Shown here: piece after piece, positions 1-12,510 of the stretch
Position numbering within the stretch: position 1 is the stretch's first letter
Layout: the number at the start of each line of letters is the position of its first letter
Assembly (NCBI RefSeq): GCF_030272615.1
Contig: NC_081406.1
Span: 114,173,783-114,237,782, forward strand
Direction: 5' to 3'
DNA from: Cryptomeria japonica
Lineage: Eukaryota > Streptophyta > Pinopsida > Cupressales > Cupressaceae
Length of the DNA stretch: 64,000 nucleotides
Translations under genes and position numbers: made by a program
Notes under the pieces: generated by a model
What the model was told of the DNA's origin: nothing
Database searches by the model: none
The model's input: only the letters and a program-made list of their open reading frames with translations

Positions 1-1
1 G

Positions 2-79
2 GACATGTTGGAGCTGATGGTTCATCATTGCGATGAGTTGAACGAGAAATTGGCCACGCGACAACATTCCATTGAGTGA
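2..79 (+). pseudogene. C-terminal tail of an unidentified ORF, probably retroelement-derived
   Basis: A 25-codon open stretch runs from the window edge to a TGA at 77-79. It is rich in Leu, Glu and His, compatible with the end of a coiled coil. Downstream (about 325-336) is a G-rich purine tract followed by CAAAA, resembling the polypurine tract and LTR junction of element D at 41671-41687. I infer that this is the 3' end of a gypsy-type element whose LTR would start near 337, but no second LTR or domain is visible, so the assignment is weak. Confidence 0.25.
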
Positions 80-339
80 GACTGATGATTTTTCGCCAAT
101 CAAAAAATTGCTGCCCTAATAAAACCGTAGGGAAACTTGAAAAACCAAGATAGGCTTTTGTAGGGACCCCTCTTGTGGCCCCGTAGGTTCAAACGGATCA
201 TTCACAGGTGTCATAGATTCTGAGTTAGGGCCCGTCAAAGTTTGACAATTTTGAGCACTTAGGGCACTCAAGGGACGATGCCGGTAGGGTATGACCTCGA
301 GCGTTCGATCGAGTGGGGGGGCAAAATAGGAGCATGCAT

Positions 340-525
340 AGGGTATTGTTCATTAAATGAATTGTATTGTTTATGAATTGTATTGTTCATTAAATGAATT
401 TTATTGTATTGTTGATTAAATGAATTGTATTGTTCATTAAATAAATTGTATTGTATTGTTCATTATAAAAACAACACTTACGATGAAATGAAATGAATTG
501 TATTGTTCATTAAATAGCTATTATT
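340..525. repeat. Minisatellite of TTCATTAAATGAATTGTATTG-like units
   Basis: Imperfect copies of a 20 to 26 base unit built from TATTGTTCATTAAATGAATTG recur about six times. Units vary by small insertions. The half-palindrome TTCATTAAATGAA lies inside each unit. No coding potential is seen. Confidence 0.75.
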
Positions 526-783
526 AACCATTGTTAATTATTGGAATGAAGATTAAAGATTTCCATGATAACACCACACATAGATGAGCAACAATTTAAA
601 TGATTGAATATCAACTTCTGTATATATAAAAATGTCGAATGATTACAAATGTATGTCCATACACAAATATGGCATGAACACCAACTGAAACAAAATGTAT
701 GTCTAAATATGTGAATGTATGTCCATATACAAAATATACATGCCAACTAGACATGTAAGCATCCCAAAACTATCTATAACATC

Positions 784-2708
784 CTAAGTTGCTAATGGAT
801 CATCAAAATCGATCCTCTTCGCCGCACTGCTCGGCTCTGAAGGATCCTGCACAAGAAAAACAAACCACGATTAATATTAGTTATATTATATAATTCACAT
901 TCAAAAATTTAACATAAAAATGAACTATTTAATTGACCTATTCATGTTTACCTCATCTCCACGTTTTCTCTTCAGCTTTGCAGGACTCTTGATGTATGTC
1001 TTTGGTAGAGGAGGTATGTTTTGAATATTTTCATAAACAACCTACATATGTTTAGAAACATGACATTGATACAAGTTAGCATATAATTGTCATTGATAAT
1101 AACAAATTATATCTACTAATCAAAAAATAAAATAAACACACATCTACTCGAGGCATCTCTTCTTCTTCTTCAGGTATACTGGGTGTAGTCATCAAGGATG
1201 TGAAGCCAAGGATTCTCTGTATATATACACAACAAGTATATGAAACTATCAATCTATGTCTAGACATGTATAATCACTATAAGTTATTTAAACTATTCAT
1301 TCAATCATATTTGCATTCAATTACCTTTCCCTTGTCTCCAATTGCACTACCAGATCCTAGATCACACTGCACTGCACTCATGCTGCTTGTGCCCTACAAG
1401 AGTAAAATAAGATATACATGCAAGTTACTACATAATCTAATTAATACAAATATAATTGATGAGCACGTATGTACAATAAAATACAAATGACTAGGTGCAA
1501 TAATATATGTACCATCAAGCTATCGAGGCCAAATGAAATGGCCGACAAGATGCCCTCCTGAATCTATCTCAACTCATCCTCAGTCATCAACTGTTAAATA
1601 GACCATGTAAATAAAAATTAGTACTTAATATTATCTAATTTATAAATATTTAATTAAAATATAACATGAACTATGAAAACACATATCTTACCAATACATC
1701 ATCAATGCATGATCATGGTGCCTCCTCGCCTCTAACATGTGAGGACTCCCCAGGGTATCCTCTAGTCTATGTAATAACCTCTGGTGCATCATGCATCTCA
1801 TGCACCTCATAATCTGCACTGTCCATAGTAGGATCAACAGGCTGTCCAACTGGATCCAAGCATACGTGCCCACACATGACACAACTATGTGGCACGCATA
1901 TGTGTGGAGCTGAGGATGACGTGTCAGCACCACCTGATGCATCGCTACCATCAAAAGTAGGCTGAGCTACTGACACAGCCTAAGAAACATAAAGGCTACT
2001 CAAAGAGTGAATAGTCGATATGGTCCATGAAGCCACCTCACAAATGATATCAGGATGTTGAACTACAGGTGGGGGATCAACAGGAGGAGGGGGGACATAT
2101 GGGCCTTGGACTACTCTGACTGCCCCAGGTCTATTTTGGGGCATACCTAAACCTACACCCTAGAAAGGTTGGATGTCAAAGTAGTTCACATGTTTCTGTA
2201 AAACAAACTCAGCATACAATTTTTTTATGAAATAGAAGGGGATATCAAGATTGTTGTTGGGTGGTTTGTCGAAAACCATCCACCAATGATCCCAAAAGTT
2301 TTTCACAATCCCATCATTTGTGCACCATTTGATAGAAAGTTTTGTTTTTTTGGGATCTACAGGCTGACCAGTATGGGGATTGACAAACAATGAGGTGATT
2401 TAAGCTTTGGATATCTCAAGATCCTTGATATCCTTATACGACAATCCATCTGCATATTTTTCCTTCATAGAATCTCACCACAAAAGGGCGGCATCATGCT
2501 CCTCAGTCATGGTTTCCATACTTTTTACAACCGACGTGAGAGGATCAAACAATGGGTTTAGATGAGGGATCCTATGATATACTTCTACAATCCCCCTCAA
2601 TTCATTCAAATTTTGTGCAATCAAATCTTGAATTGAGGGGGGGTTTGGCAAATGAGGGTTTGGTTGTTGCAGTTGTGGTTGGTCAGTGTTTTCATTGTTA
2701 TCTCCCAT
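784..2708 (-). pseudogene. Six-exon pseudogene of unknown family with all introns in phase 0
   Basis: I built this model by eye. Exons on the minus strand are 2708-1692, 1590-1513, 1393-1325, 1216-1148, 1041-952 and 846-784. Every junction shows GT and AG intron ends, and every exon is a multiple of three (1017, 78, 69, 69, 90, 63 bases), giving about 461 codons. The first exon starts at an ATG with a Gln/Asn/Pro-rich head, then a conserved-looking Trp/Phe-rich block (around codons 100-180, with WDHWW), then a proline-rich stretch. The last exons carry an acidic EEEEE run and a basic KLKRKRGDE, a possible nuclear signal. Exon 1 has about six in-frame stops and exon 2 has one, so it is dead or recoded. 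I do not recognise the family; a gene carried by a DNA transposon is one possibility. Confidence 0.5.
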
Positions 2709-3512
2709 TTTTAACCCAATTGAATGTAAACAATTAAATTTAGTTAACCAATTTAAACAATTAGGTATTTGATTTTAAAAAAACCTAGTTTTCATGAAAA
2801 AAAACCATATTTTCAATAAAAAATCAAATAAACATTCACAAAAAATACAAAAGATGAATGAAAATGATTCAAAATGACAAAATTCTTACCTCTAAATCAA
2901 TTTTTTAGCAATTTTTTGTCAAAAAATTGGATATCGGATGGAGTGGATATCGAATTTTGACAAATTCGCGCGACTCATGAGTTAAAAATGACTCACGGGA
3001 CTGTCGCTATCTAAATATAAAAGTCTCAGAAAATCGGATATCCGATTTTATCGGATATTCGATTTCAACACTTACATTATTTTTAAATAACATATATAAT
3101 ATAATAATATATTATATAATATAATAATATATTATATAACATATTATTATATTATATAATACATATTGTATTATATTATATATATTATAATATAATATAA
3201 TATAATATTATATTATATTATATTATATATTATATTATATAATATAATATTGTATTATATTATATATAATATAATATGTATTATATAATACGTAACATAT
3301 AATATATATTTTAAATTAAAATTACAAATAAAAATCGGATATCCGATTTTATTCGATATCCGATTTGCATAGGTAATTACCAAGCCAAGGTGTACTGACA
3401 CCTAGGCCAAGCAAAAAGTCAACATGGATTTTTGCACTTTTAGGCGAGTGAGGAAGGCTTTTTTTTCACATCGCCACTTTTTGGCCCCCCTTGATCCTGC
3501 ACTAACCCTAAA
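2709..3512. repeat. AT-repeat block between GGATATCC palindromic motifs
   Basis: No gene is visible. From about 3080 to 3310 the sequence is almost pure TATAATA/TATTATA repeats. On both sides (about 2932, 3035-3062 and 3333-3366) lie copies of CGGATATCCGATTT or near variants, each with the palindrome GGATATCC. The block ends next to the copia RNase H tail at 3513, so its right edge may be an insertion boundary. Confidence 0.6.
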
Positions 3513-3695
3513 ACTAAACATGTTTCTATCAAACTAAATTTTCTAAGGGAAAAAGTTGAAGAAATGGAGATAAAACTAGTTTATGTGAATACTAAAGAAC
3601 AACTTGCAGATATTTTCACAAAATCTTTGCCTAAGGAGACTTTTGAATATCTCAGAGATCAACTTGGAGTCATACCACCACCGGTAGAGACTTAG
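3513..3695 (+). pseudogene. C-terminal end of copia RNase H (element I)
   Basis: This 60-codon open frame ends at TAG 3693-3695. It begins with TKHVSIKLNFLREKV and contains QLADIFTKSLPKETFEYLR, the signature end of Ty1/copia RNase H. Everything upstream (integrase, reverse transcriptase and most of RNase H) is missing; the frame starts abruptly beside the AT-repeat block. The purine tracts and LTR that follow are in the expected order for the 3' end of a plus-strand copia element of the SIRE/Maximus type. It is a 5'-truncated remnant. Confidence 0.85.
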
Positions 3696-4030
3696 ATAGT
3701 TGATGATTGTCATCAACCGACATAATTAAAAAGACAAATCTTTATTCCGGTCTTCTGATGAGGAAGCTACTTCTCAGGGGGAGTAGTTGGTATTTTGTAT
3801 GAACTTGATTTTTGTAACTTTGGCATTTGATGTCAAAGGGGGAGAGATATCTATGGAAAAACACATTATCTTTTGAGGAGAGTTTGGTATTGAAAATAAA
3901 TCTTTGGATAAACACATGTTGCTCCCAGGGGGAGAAATGGAGATTTTTGGTTTTTGGTATTTGGCATTTCTGTTTCGGCACTTTGATGGTTTTTCCATCT
4001 TATGTTTCCATCAATGCCAAAGGGGGAGAT
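3696..4030 (+). promoter_or_regulatory. 3' untranslated region of element I with repeated polypurine tracts
   Basis: Purine tracts of the form AGGGGGAGA occur near 3775, 3835, 3925 and 4018. The last one (AAAGGGGGAGAT) directly precedes the LTR at 4031 and is the likely primer for plus-strand DNA synthesis. Several tandem tracts before the LTR are also seen in elements A and B here. Confidence 0.6.
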
Positions 4031-4970
4031 TGTTCATAGTTTGGTATAGTTTTATTATTGATGTCAACACCTACTGAAAACAAGCACTTTGGAGATCCAA
4101 CAACATTCACCGGCAAGCAAGTAACTATTGCACAGTTACTGGTATATGGTTCACCGGCAAGATATAATGTTCACTAGCACTTGGAATGATATGGAAGACA
4201 CTTGGTAATGTCGAAGACATCGTGTGGACACTTTGTTTTGAAGAATTAATCATTGTTATATTCATATTTGCATATTTGCTTTTACTGGCAAATAGATCCA
4301 GGTTATCTAGGGTTACATCGACAGGTTTATCTTTTCCAGATCAACATGGCACACTATAGAGATGATTTATTATTGATGTAAATGCATTAAGCCGACATTT
4401 TTAATCTGCTATTGCATTGGATATTATATTGCTTGTAAAATGATTTTATTGTAATATCTTGTAGAGATGACCTATTAAAATTGGTCTTAGGGTATGGTAT
4501 AAATGTAAGATCTTATTTATAAGATCAAGTGTGGAATACGAAAAAGAATTGTGTGAAGGTATATGCGAGATCAAGCAGAGGTATACACAAAGACATCATT
4601 TGAAGGTGAAGCTAGGTTTTGTTATAAGTATATCAGCATTACACCGGTACTGAATCCAACATATGAAGATGCTATTTTGTGCAGTATATTCTTATTGGAT
4701 TTAACTATCCAACTGTAGTTAGTGTGACTCCCATTTTGTGATTGAGCAGTGAGCTCTAGGCTGTTGGCGTTTTTGCATGTGCAAACCCCATTTATGTACA
4801 CTTACTATCTACAGTAGTATCATCTGATTGTGGGTAAGGTTTCCCACCGTGGTTTTTCCCCTTACAGGATTTCCATGTACAAATATTGGTGTTATGTGTT
4901 GTGGATGACTTTATGTTTGTGTTTCATGCATTAATCTTTATCGGTATAGCAATTTACTATTAACATTGTT

Positions 4971-6340
4971 TGTAGACATCTAAAAATGGTCAACACTTGC
5001 AGAGTCATACTTTAACATTTGCACATTGCCTTATTTTAGGGTTCTTGCATCGCATTAACATTTCTTCTATGTTGTGCACTTGGTCTTTATCATTTGTGAG
5101 CATCGAGTCCTTCTTCTACATTCCTCATTTTCACTTTCAAATTAGGTCTTGTCGATAGCAAATTTCAGTCATGATTTTGGTTGATCCTTGTCCTTGTCAA
5201 TTTTGTCATTTTGTGATCGATTCATCATCGATCCTTGTCCTTGTCAATTTTGTCAATTTGTGATCGATTCGTCATCGATCCTTGTCCTTGTCAAATCTCA
5301 TCATTTTGTGATCGATTCATCATCAATCCTTGTCCTTGTCAATTTTTGTCATTTTGCAATCGATTTGTGATCGATCCTTGTCCTCTTCAATCATGTCAAT
5401 TGGCATTTATCAATTTGATCTCCTTGTCAATATTGATCAATTTGTCATTGATTTTTGTCAATCAATTTTAATCATTTAGCAACATTGGTCCTTTGTCAGT
5501 CAGAATCATGATTGAACCTACATTAATTTCTTGTTGTCTTGACCTAATTCCTTGTCCTCTTATTTCTAGGGTTTTATGATTTGTTCATTTAATCCTTTTT
5601 CTTATTCTTTGTGGGTTAAATAAATCTATTTATTTAGTCCTAGGTCTCTTTCATGAATTAATTAATGGATGAAAACCTATTAATTAATTCACCTAATTTC
5701 TATTTCATCATTTCTAATTTTCCTAATTCCTAATTTCCACCTCATTTCTAATTTTTGTAATTCCTAATTTCCACCTCATTTTCTAATTTGCTAAATTCAA
5801 TTTCCACCTAATCAATTCCTCTCTAGTCTCTCCCTATTTTTGTGCTTCAGTGGAAGCATGAATTTCTCATGTGTCATACCATTGGCATAACAAGATGACA
5901 TAGGCTTTTAGTCCTCTAACCTTTGCATTGGCAATATGTCATAATTCATGACATAGAAGGTGTCATAACCTTCTTCTTTCAACTCAATTTTTCCATTTTT
6001 GAAATCAATTGCCTTGCCTCTAATATCAATTTCATGCTAATCTTGTCCTCTCTCCAATTTGTCTATAAATTGGATGAGTTTCTTCAATCAAAAGAGATCA
6101 ATAAACCATGCTTCTAGTATCCTTATGCTACAATTTTCATCTTGTCAATCTTGCTTGCTTTCATACTTGCATTTCGCACTTGTAGGTGAGATCCACAAAC
6201 AAAATAATTTGAAGGAGAAAGAAGGACAATGGAGGTCAATTGGAAGAGACATTGGTGATGGATTTTCATTTATTTTGAATGTCTTGTTTTCAATTCTTCT
6301 ATTGATTGTAATTAGGATTTATTTCATTGCAATTTAGCTT
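4971..6340 (+). mobile_element. Probable gypsy-type solo LTR nested in the LTR of element I
   Basis: The segment starts TGTAGACATCTAAAAATG, close to the start of the LTR of gypsy element D (TGTAGACACTCAAAATTG). It has the same style of pyrimidine-rich text with ATTAATTAATTC motifs. Flanking sequence on both sides reads as copia LTR. I cannot fix the right end or a target duplication, so the end coordinate is approximate. Confidence 0.45.
5180..5400 (+). repeat. Tandem repeat, period about 47 bases
   Basis: CCTTGTCCTTGTCAA recurs at about 5185, 5231, 5279 and 5327, with a degenerate copy near 5370. Each is followed by CATTTTGTGATCGATTC-like text, about four and a half units in all. Short open frames here are products of the repeat, not genes. 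Confidence 0.75.
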
Positions 6341-6519
6341 TGTGGTTAGCTAATATCTATTTGCTTTGATGTTAATCGAATTCCTGATCTACACTGTCTA
6401 CCGGCATACTTAACTGGTTTACCAGTATTAAGTATTAAGTTGGTTAATTGGTTTTTGGTTTGAATTTATTAGACAACTGATTCACCCCCCCTCCTCTTAG
6501 TTGTCTCCCGGACCTAACA

Positions 6520-7250
6520 ATCCAAGCCCCAATATAGGGCAGGATAGGGGCATGGTGCCCTTTTCCTCACCTCTTAGGGTAGCCCTATGTTCAGTCTATG
6601 TGATCTCCTATGCATATCCTATCTTTAGAGTTTGTAATTCCCCTTTGTCATCCTTTGGTGGTTGAAAATTAATCCTTGAGGCATGTATAAAAGGGAATTC
6701 AATACCCTCATTCAATTATGGATGGACAACAAAAAGATAGATAGAGAGCATAAGGAGAAGATAGAAGATTTCATGGTCATCATCAATTATTCAAGCATTC
6801 AAGTCTTCTTCATTAATCCATTGGAGAAACATTACAACATTCATTTGCAAGCATGTGTGTGTGTTATGGTTTTGTCATGTTACATTCCATTTTATATAAC
6901 ATTTGTGGTTACATTCAAGAAGCAAAGCAATCATCATCAACAAGTTGCAGATCTACAAGGTATACATTTTCATTGTTTACATTCAAGCATTTGCAATTAC
7001 TTTCTTTCAAGGGTGATTCCTTAACTAGGGTTTGACTGAGGCAAACCCCTATCCACAACCCCTCTTTATTTTCTTTTGTATGTGTAGGTTGCAGGTGCAT
7101 AGCTATAATTGCATTTTTGGGCTTCATTCGCAGAGATAGAAGAACCCTTTCATTTCACGGATTTTATGGTGGAGCATGTACATTCTCGACATGGTCCTAA
7201 TGACTTTTCTCCAATTTTGCAAGGTAGATCTGCATCAATTTAATTAGCTC
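6520..7250 (+). other. LTR-like noncoding region with a candidate TATA box
   Basis: No credible gene. The text has LTR-like composition, and TATAAAAGGGAATTC near 6688 would suit a TATA box, about 30 bases upstream of the CATTCAATTATGG region. No matching second copy was found in the window, so an LTR identity is only suggested. Confidence 0.3.
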
Positions 7251-10200
7251 ATACCTGAAGTTACAACACGATCCCGAACTGGTAGCTCCTCATTTCATGC
7301 ATTTCCTCTCTCTTTTCCGCATAGTCAATAAGTCAACTTTCTCATTCACAAAAGAGGGTAAATCACTCTTCAACCCTTGCAATCCACTTGGAATTCACAT
7401 CCTTGTTTCCCTTGGATTTGGATCTAGTGGATTCAAGCCCCTTTTTTGAATGTAAAGTCCTTACCAAGTGAAAATCATCCTAGTGGCTTCCTTTCTCTCT
7501 CCTAGGTGGGGAGTCACTAGGATCCAATTTTCCACTTTACAAAGGGGTATATAGAATGATCGCAAGTGAAAAGAGAGGGTGGGCTAAAAAAATTGATAAT
7601 GTAGATACCTACCCTTTTCTTGAACTAGGTGTAGATGTAGGATAAAAGACACCATTGGGGGTTGTGTGGTCTTAGGTGGGTGGGATGTCTACCCTAAGGA
7701 ATAGGTGTATCTTTAGCCCAAGATGAAGAAGGGGTAAAATACACAACCCACTACAGTACAAGTGCAAACAGGGAAGGAGAAATGAAAACCAATGCAAGAG
7801 GAGATAGAGAAACTGCAGGCTAAACTGACTTAGAAATTAACTCCCCCATCTTATACTTATAGTAAACCTTATACAAAAGGTCTCAATGGGGAAGCATAGG
7901 CCCAATCAGAGCAGGCAAAAAATGATCTAACAAAAATCCCCCACAAGAAATTGGCAACTAAAATCTAGTTCCCCTAACAACATGCATTGTGCCCTCATGA
8001 GAAAACTTTAAGCACTTATGAATAACCAAGGGATTGCATCTATGAAGATTAGCTAGGGGATACATAGCTTAACTTGGAATAGGTCTGACTCGATAATGAA
8101 AACTATGATGAGGAAATTCTATCAAATTGTAAGACTACTAATTAAGCTACCACAAGACTCTACAATCCTACAAAACAACCCATGATGGGTGAAAAATGGA
8201 AGCAAGTAAACTAAGACCTAATCCCACTATCATGCACACATTGGAATACTAAAGAGCCTAAGGAGATGGTTCAATCTAACTATTTCTTGCAAAAGAGAGA
8301 GAGAGAGAGTCAAGGAATATATTTAGGGTATCTATTCCTTTGCTACTATGAAGAGGAGACGTGCAAAATTCAATGAAATGATCAACTAGGCTAGGGAGAT
8401 GAACAAAAATACAAATGTAAATTGAAATGCTGAAAATTGTAAATATGAAACTCAAGCACTAAATATAGAGCGGGAAGGGGAATTCAAATGTGCACTTGTC
8501 ACCAAAATATGAGGTTAACTAAGTAGGAATGGGGTGCCATGCTTTGGTACCTGATACTGCATAGACCTATACTTTTGGAAATTGTTGTCTCAAAGTTTGC
8601 ATTGTTGAAATACCACAGGAAGGAGAAAAACACAAAGGACTTGGGTGCCATGGACTGGTCTCAAAAAAATGAGATCTACATTTGATCTTGAGTCTGCACC
8701 TGTGTCCTGTCGGTTCCAAAGATTGTGCATCTATTAAATTTTTGTACCTACACTTGAAACTTGAAAAATGGTATCTAGGTGGATATATGGGATTTTTCCT
8801 TAGTCAAACCCATTGTTTTGGTGTTTTCCACCTCCACAAATAGTTGATAATGCACTGAAATGTGTGTGCAAGATCTTAATTTAACAAGAAATTAAATATA
8901 GAGTTCTACCCTACGCTTGGAGAGTAAACCCTAAATGAATGTAAATGTAAATGTAAATGCTTCAAATCACAAATATAATAATGGATCTAAAGCATGAAAG
9001 TAAATCTAAAAATGAGTGTTGTAAAACTCATACAAAGATATGAAAATAACATGAAACCATACCAAACCCTAAGGGAGAGGTACAAGCTAATCAGTAGTCA
9101 GTGATCTCCTATTATTCGTCAATATCTTCAAAGCTTCAATTGATGATGAAAATGGTTGATGAAGACTTCATATATGCTTGATTTGCTAATTGAAGACTTC
9201 ACATAAACTTGGACTTTCACTTCATATGAGGCTCCTTTAAAATTGCTAGATGGATCCTTCAAAATGAGGAAAGGAAAGGCTATATGTATGAAACCCTAAC
9301 TTTGGTTTTGATCATAGGCTGACCTAGAATCAATATAATTTCAAAATCCTATAGATTTAAACATTAAAATATTTCCAAAACACGATCTTGAAATTCGAGG
9401 AGAAAAAGTAGGGACCAAGAGGTATCACATCCATTTGACCAATTTTTCCCAATTTTTTGGGGAAGCAAGATATCATGATTTTAAAGTTAATTCCAGAAGG
9501 ATGCGACAATTCATGTTGTTTAGATATACGAAATTGAGCCTTGAACATTGAAATAGGACATAATTAGGGCTTTTGATGAATTAATTAATTGAAAGAATAA
9601 AATTATAAAGGGCGCAATTTTATGATGTGTAGACGGATAGAAGAGGACTTTAGATTTAATTTAATTAATTAATTAAATGCTTAAAAGGAATTTAAAATGC
9701 AACATGCAAACACACTAAGGGGGGTGCTAACCTAAGAATGGAATTGTACCGCCCAATTAAGGGTGTACAATTTATGACACTACATTTATCCCCCACTTTA
9801 GCGCTCATATGACACTACGTGCATATGCAAGCTAAAGTACAAAGAAGTAAACATTCATGAAAAATGATATATCCATAAGGTGTCAAGTGAAGCCCCTAGC
9901 GGTATCTAAAGTACACTATTAGGAACCACATCCTACAAAACCACATTGTTAGATAAAATCATAAAATCACCTAAATTATTACTAAGGAAGTGATGAAATT
10001 CGAGGGTAGCTATATGCCCCATTGTTTCGGCTTGTTGATTAGTGAGTTGAAACAAGATATAATGTTTACCACATCGAATTGTGAAGGAAAATTGATGACA
10101 AAATGCTCATAACAAGATTTGATACAACATCAAAACTTAATGGAGAATCATTTGGTAAAAAAGAGAACTAAACCACAATTCCGACACAATCAAGAGCATG

Positions 10201-10800
10201 AGAATTGGAGCTCTCTAACACAAGATGAAAGATTAAGTGGAAAATGCAGAATTAGGGTTTGGGAAAGAATTACCTTTTAAATTTTGAATAGGAAGAAGAG
10301 ATCATTATCCAAATACATCCGCCTTTGAGAATAGAGGGGATCTTTGATAAAGATATCATGTTTAGAAGGAAGAAAATGAAGAGAAGAATACACACATTCT
10401 CCAATATTCAGGAAAATGGGATTCTTAGAAAAAGATTACACACTTTCACTAAGGAGAGATCATTCATGGAAGATGTATTATTTGAAACAAAGAATAGGTC
10501 CTAGATAAGGAAGGCACATATTCTATGAAAGAAATAACATCAAATAAAAAATACAACTCAACAAAGGAAAGGTTAATCTTTGGAGAAAAGAATAGAGGAT
10601 TGAAATATCACCCTTTCCCCTCAAGTATAGAGACAAGGGAATATAAGAGAGATCATGTATAAAACAAACACTCCTGTAAAAGAAGGAAAGACATCCTCAT
10701 CAAGGATAAGCATGTTCACAACATAGAATGGTTCATTATTAAATATACTACTCAATAAAGAAAGGAATTTGATGAATGATTAAAGACTTCCAACACCAAG
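7251..10800. other. Gene-free decayed sequence
   Basis: I see no open frame with domain similarity on either strand over 3.5 kb. Composition is AT-rich. A short GA repeat lies near 8307-8320 and ATTAATTAATT runs occur near 9578 and 9658. It is probably old, degraded repeat DNA. Confidence 0.5.
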
Positions 10801-11239
10801 TGTTGGTGTAGTTATTTATTCATCTTGGATATAATTACACTTTACCTAAGTTTACTTAGGTACATGCATAACATTGTAGTTTTCATATGAGACACTTAGG
10901 GAGATATGCATACATTGGGAGTGTGTATGTAGGAGAATTTTCACCTTTTATGGTGTGATCTTGTTGTTACATTCCACCTTTGGTGGGTGATCCACCTCAT
11001 GAGGAATATTTTACTATTTATCCTATGTACCCTTTCATCTCATTGAGCCACATGTCATCATTTTTCTCTCTCTTGTATCTTAGCCCTACCATTATAAACA
11101 GGATTGTCATACATTGTATGTAATTTTAATGATCCAATTAATTAGTATTTTGCATCATTGATAGGAATATAGTTTATTCTTGTCATATTTTGTTCTCACT
11201 TATTTATGATATCAATTAGACTCTTGGAAAATTATCACA
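10801..11239 (+). mobile_element. LTR of small copia-type element J
   Basis: The segment runs from TGTTGGTGTAGTTATT to ATTATCACA (439 bases). It is followed at once by TGGTATTAGAGCC, a standard copia primer-binding site complementary to the 3' end of initiator methionine tRNA. This fixes the right end of a 5' LTR in plus orientation. The matching 3' LTR is not visible, so the element is truncated or disrupted. Confidence 0.7.
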
Positions 11240-11252
11240 TGGTATTAGAGCC
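11240..11252 (+). promoter_or_regulatory. Primer-binding site of element J
   Basis: TGGTATTAGAGCC lies immediately downstream of the LTR end ATCACA and matches the usual plant copia primer site for initiator tRNA-Met. Confidence 0.75.
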
Positions 11253-12510
11253 ATTGGGGCTTCATTGACTAGTGTATTTGGAGACATTTTGGAGCATTCA
11301 ATTTTTAGATGTGGGGAGCTGCACATTTTGGGGGCATCGTATATCTTATGGTGATTTCGACCTCATTGTTGCATCAATGAGGCCATTTACATGAATTTTG
11401 AGTATAAAATCACCTATATTTGGTGAAAATTAGATTTGGGGCTTTGGAGAAAAAATTCATCCTATTAGGTTGTTCGGTATGTTTTTTAGTTAAAAATAAA
11501 TAAAAAAATAAAAATTATGTGAAAATTTTTTAAAGTTCATATTATTTTATTTTTCACAGTTTTTTGAATGTATTTGAAAGAGTTTATTTGTAAAATTGTT
11601 ATTTGAAAATAAAAAAAATAAAAATTGTATTTGTTATAGGGGGTTTCAACTCCCCAACACCATACCACATGCATCACTGTTTGTAGGAGCCGGTGTACTT
11701 TTTGCCACTTTGCCACCAACCTGTGCTCCTCCTGTCGGCCCATGCTCCTCCCACTGGCCTCAAATCTCCTCTGGTTGTTGATGGGCCACCATGCCACCCT
11801 ACTAGCCTCTTTCTTTGTTGCTCTGGGCCATCCCAACCGACCTACTCCTTAGGTGTCCCAGACTTCCACCGCTCCCACTGTGGCCCTCATACTGGCAATT
11901 GACACTCAACCGGTGGATACCATTGGTTGGATAGTTTTCTAGGGGTTTCATTGATGGAAATATATAGCAATTCGTGATCCAGTATATTGTGATAGGTCAT
12001 GGTTATGGTCCAGTAATTTAGTTAACTAGAATCTTAGGGTAATAGAGTGTGAGCAATCCAGAATCGATGTGGTAATTCTGGTGACTAAGTTCAAGGTGGA
12101 GATGATGAGGTCGACATTGTTGAAGCATTTTGGAAAATTATTTTGGTCTGACATATGGAATGGATACGCTCTACTTATTTATTTTGGAGCTGGCATGAAG
12201 GAAAAAGGTTGCAGATATACACTAACTCATTTGAAGTCAAAATCCAATGGAATTTTCTGACGAAAGTGAATTAACTTATTGTTTCATCGGGTACCTTTCA
12301 ATTTAATGTGAGATTTTCACTTTTTTTTAACTAGTCCCCGACATTCGTTGAAATTTTGATGAACAATAATTATCGTTGCTATTCTGATGATATTCTGACT
12401 GATATCAAAGATGATGATGATGATGATGATGATATAACCAATCCTTACAATGTCGAATCAGGATCAGATGATATCGACAATGAGTTGGATGAAGAAGAAG
12501 ATCAATGATA
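11253..12510 (+). other. Internal remnant following the LTR of element J
   Basis: This region should hold the leader and gag of element J, but no gag, protease or pol motif is recognisable. A frame ending near 12509 reads into an acidic tail with eight consecutive Asp from a GAT trinucleotide repeat (12411-12433). The Pro/Cys-rich frames at 11640-11900 show no known domain. I call no gene. Confidence 0.3.

Larger units (their letters stand above)
4031..6519 (+). mobile_element. 3' LTR of copia element I, with an internal insertion
   Basis: The LTR begins TGTTCATAGTTTGG just after the polypurine tract and ends GGACCTAACA after a C-rich run (CACCCCCCC), the same type of end seen in A, C and E. 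Its 2489 bases are long because an unrelated segment interrupts it from about 4971. No primer-binding site follows at 6520, as expected for a 3' LTR. Confidence 0.7.

Noticed and set aside
5188-5471. Cys/Pro-repeat protein in the 47-base tandem repeat
   Set aside because: The repeat period alone keeps the frame open; there is no start context or homology.
11537-11902. Overlapping Pro/Cys-rich open frames after the J LTR
   Set aside because: No domain, both strands open over the same bases, and the position is that of an untranslated leader.
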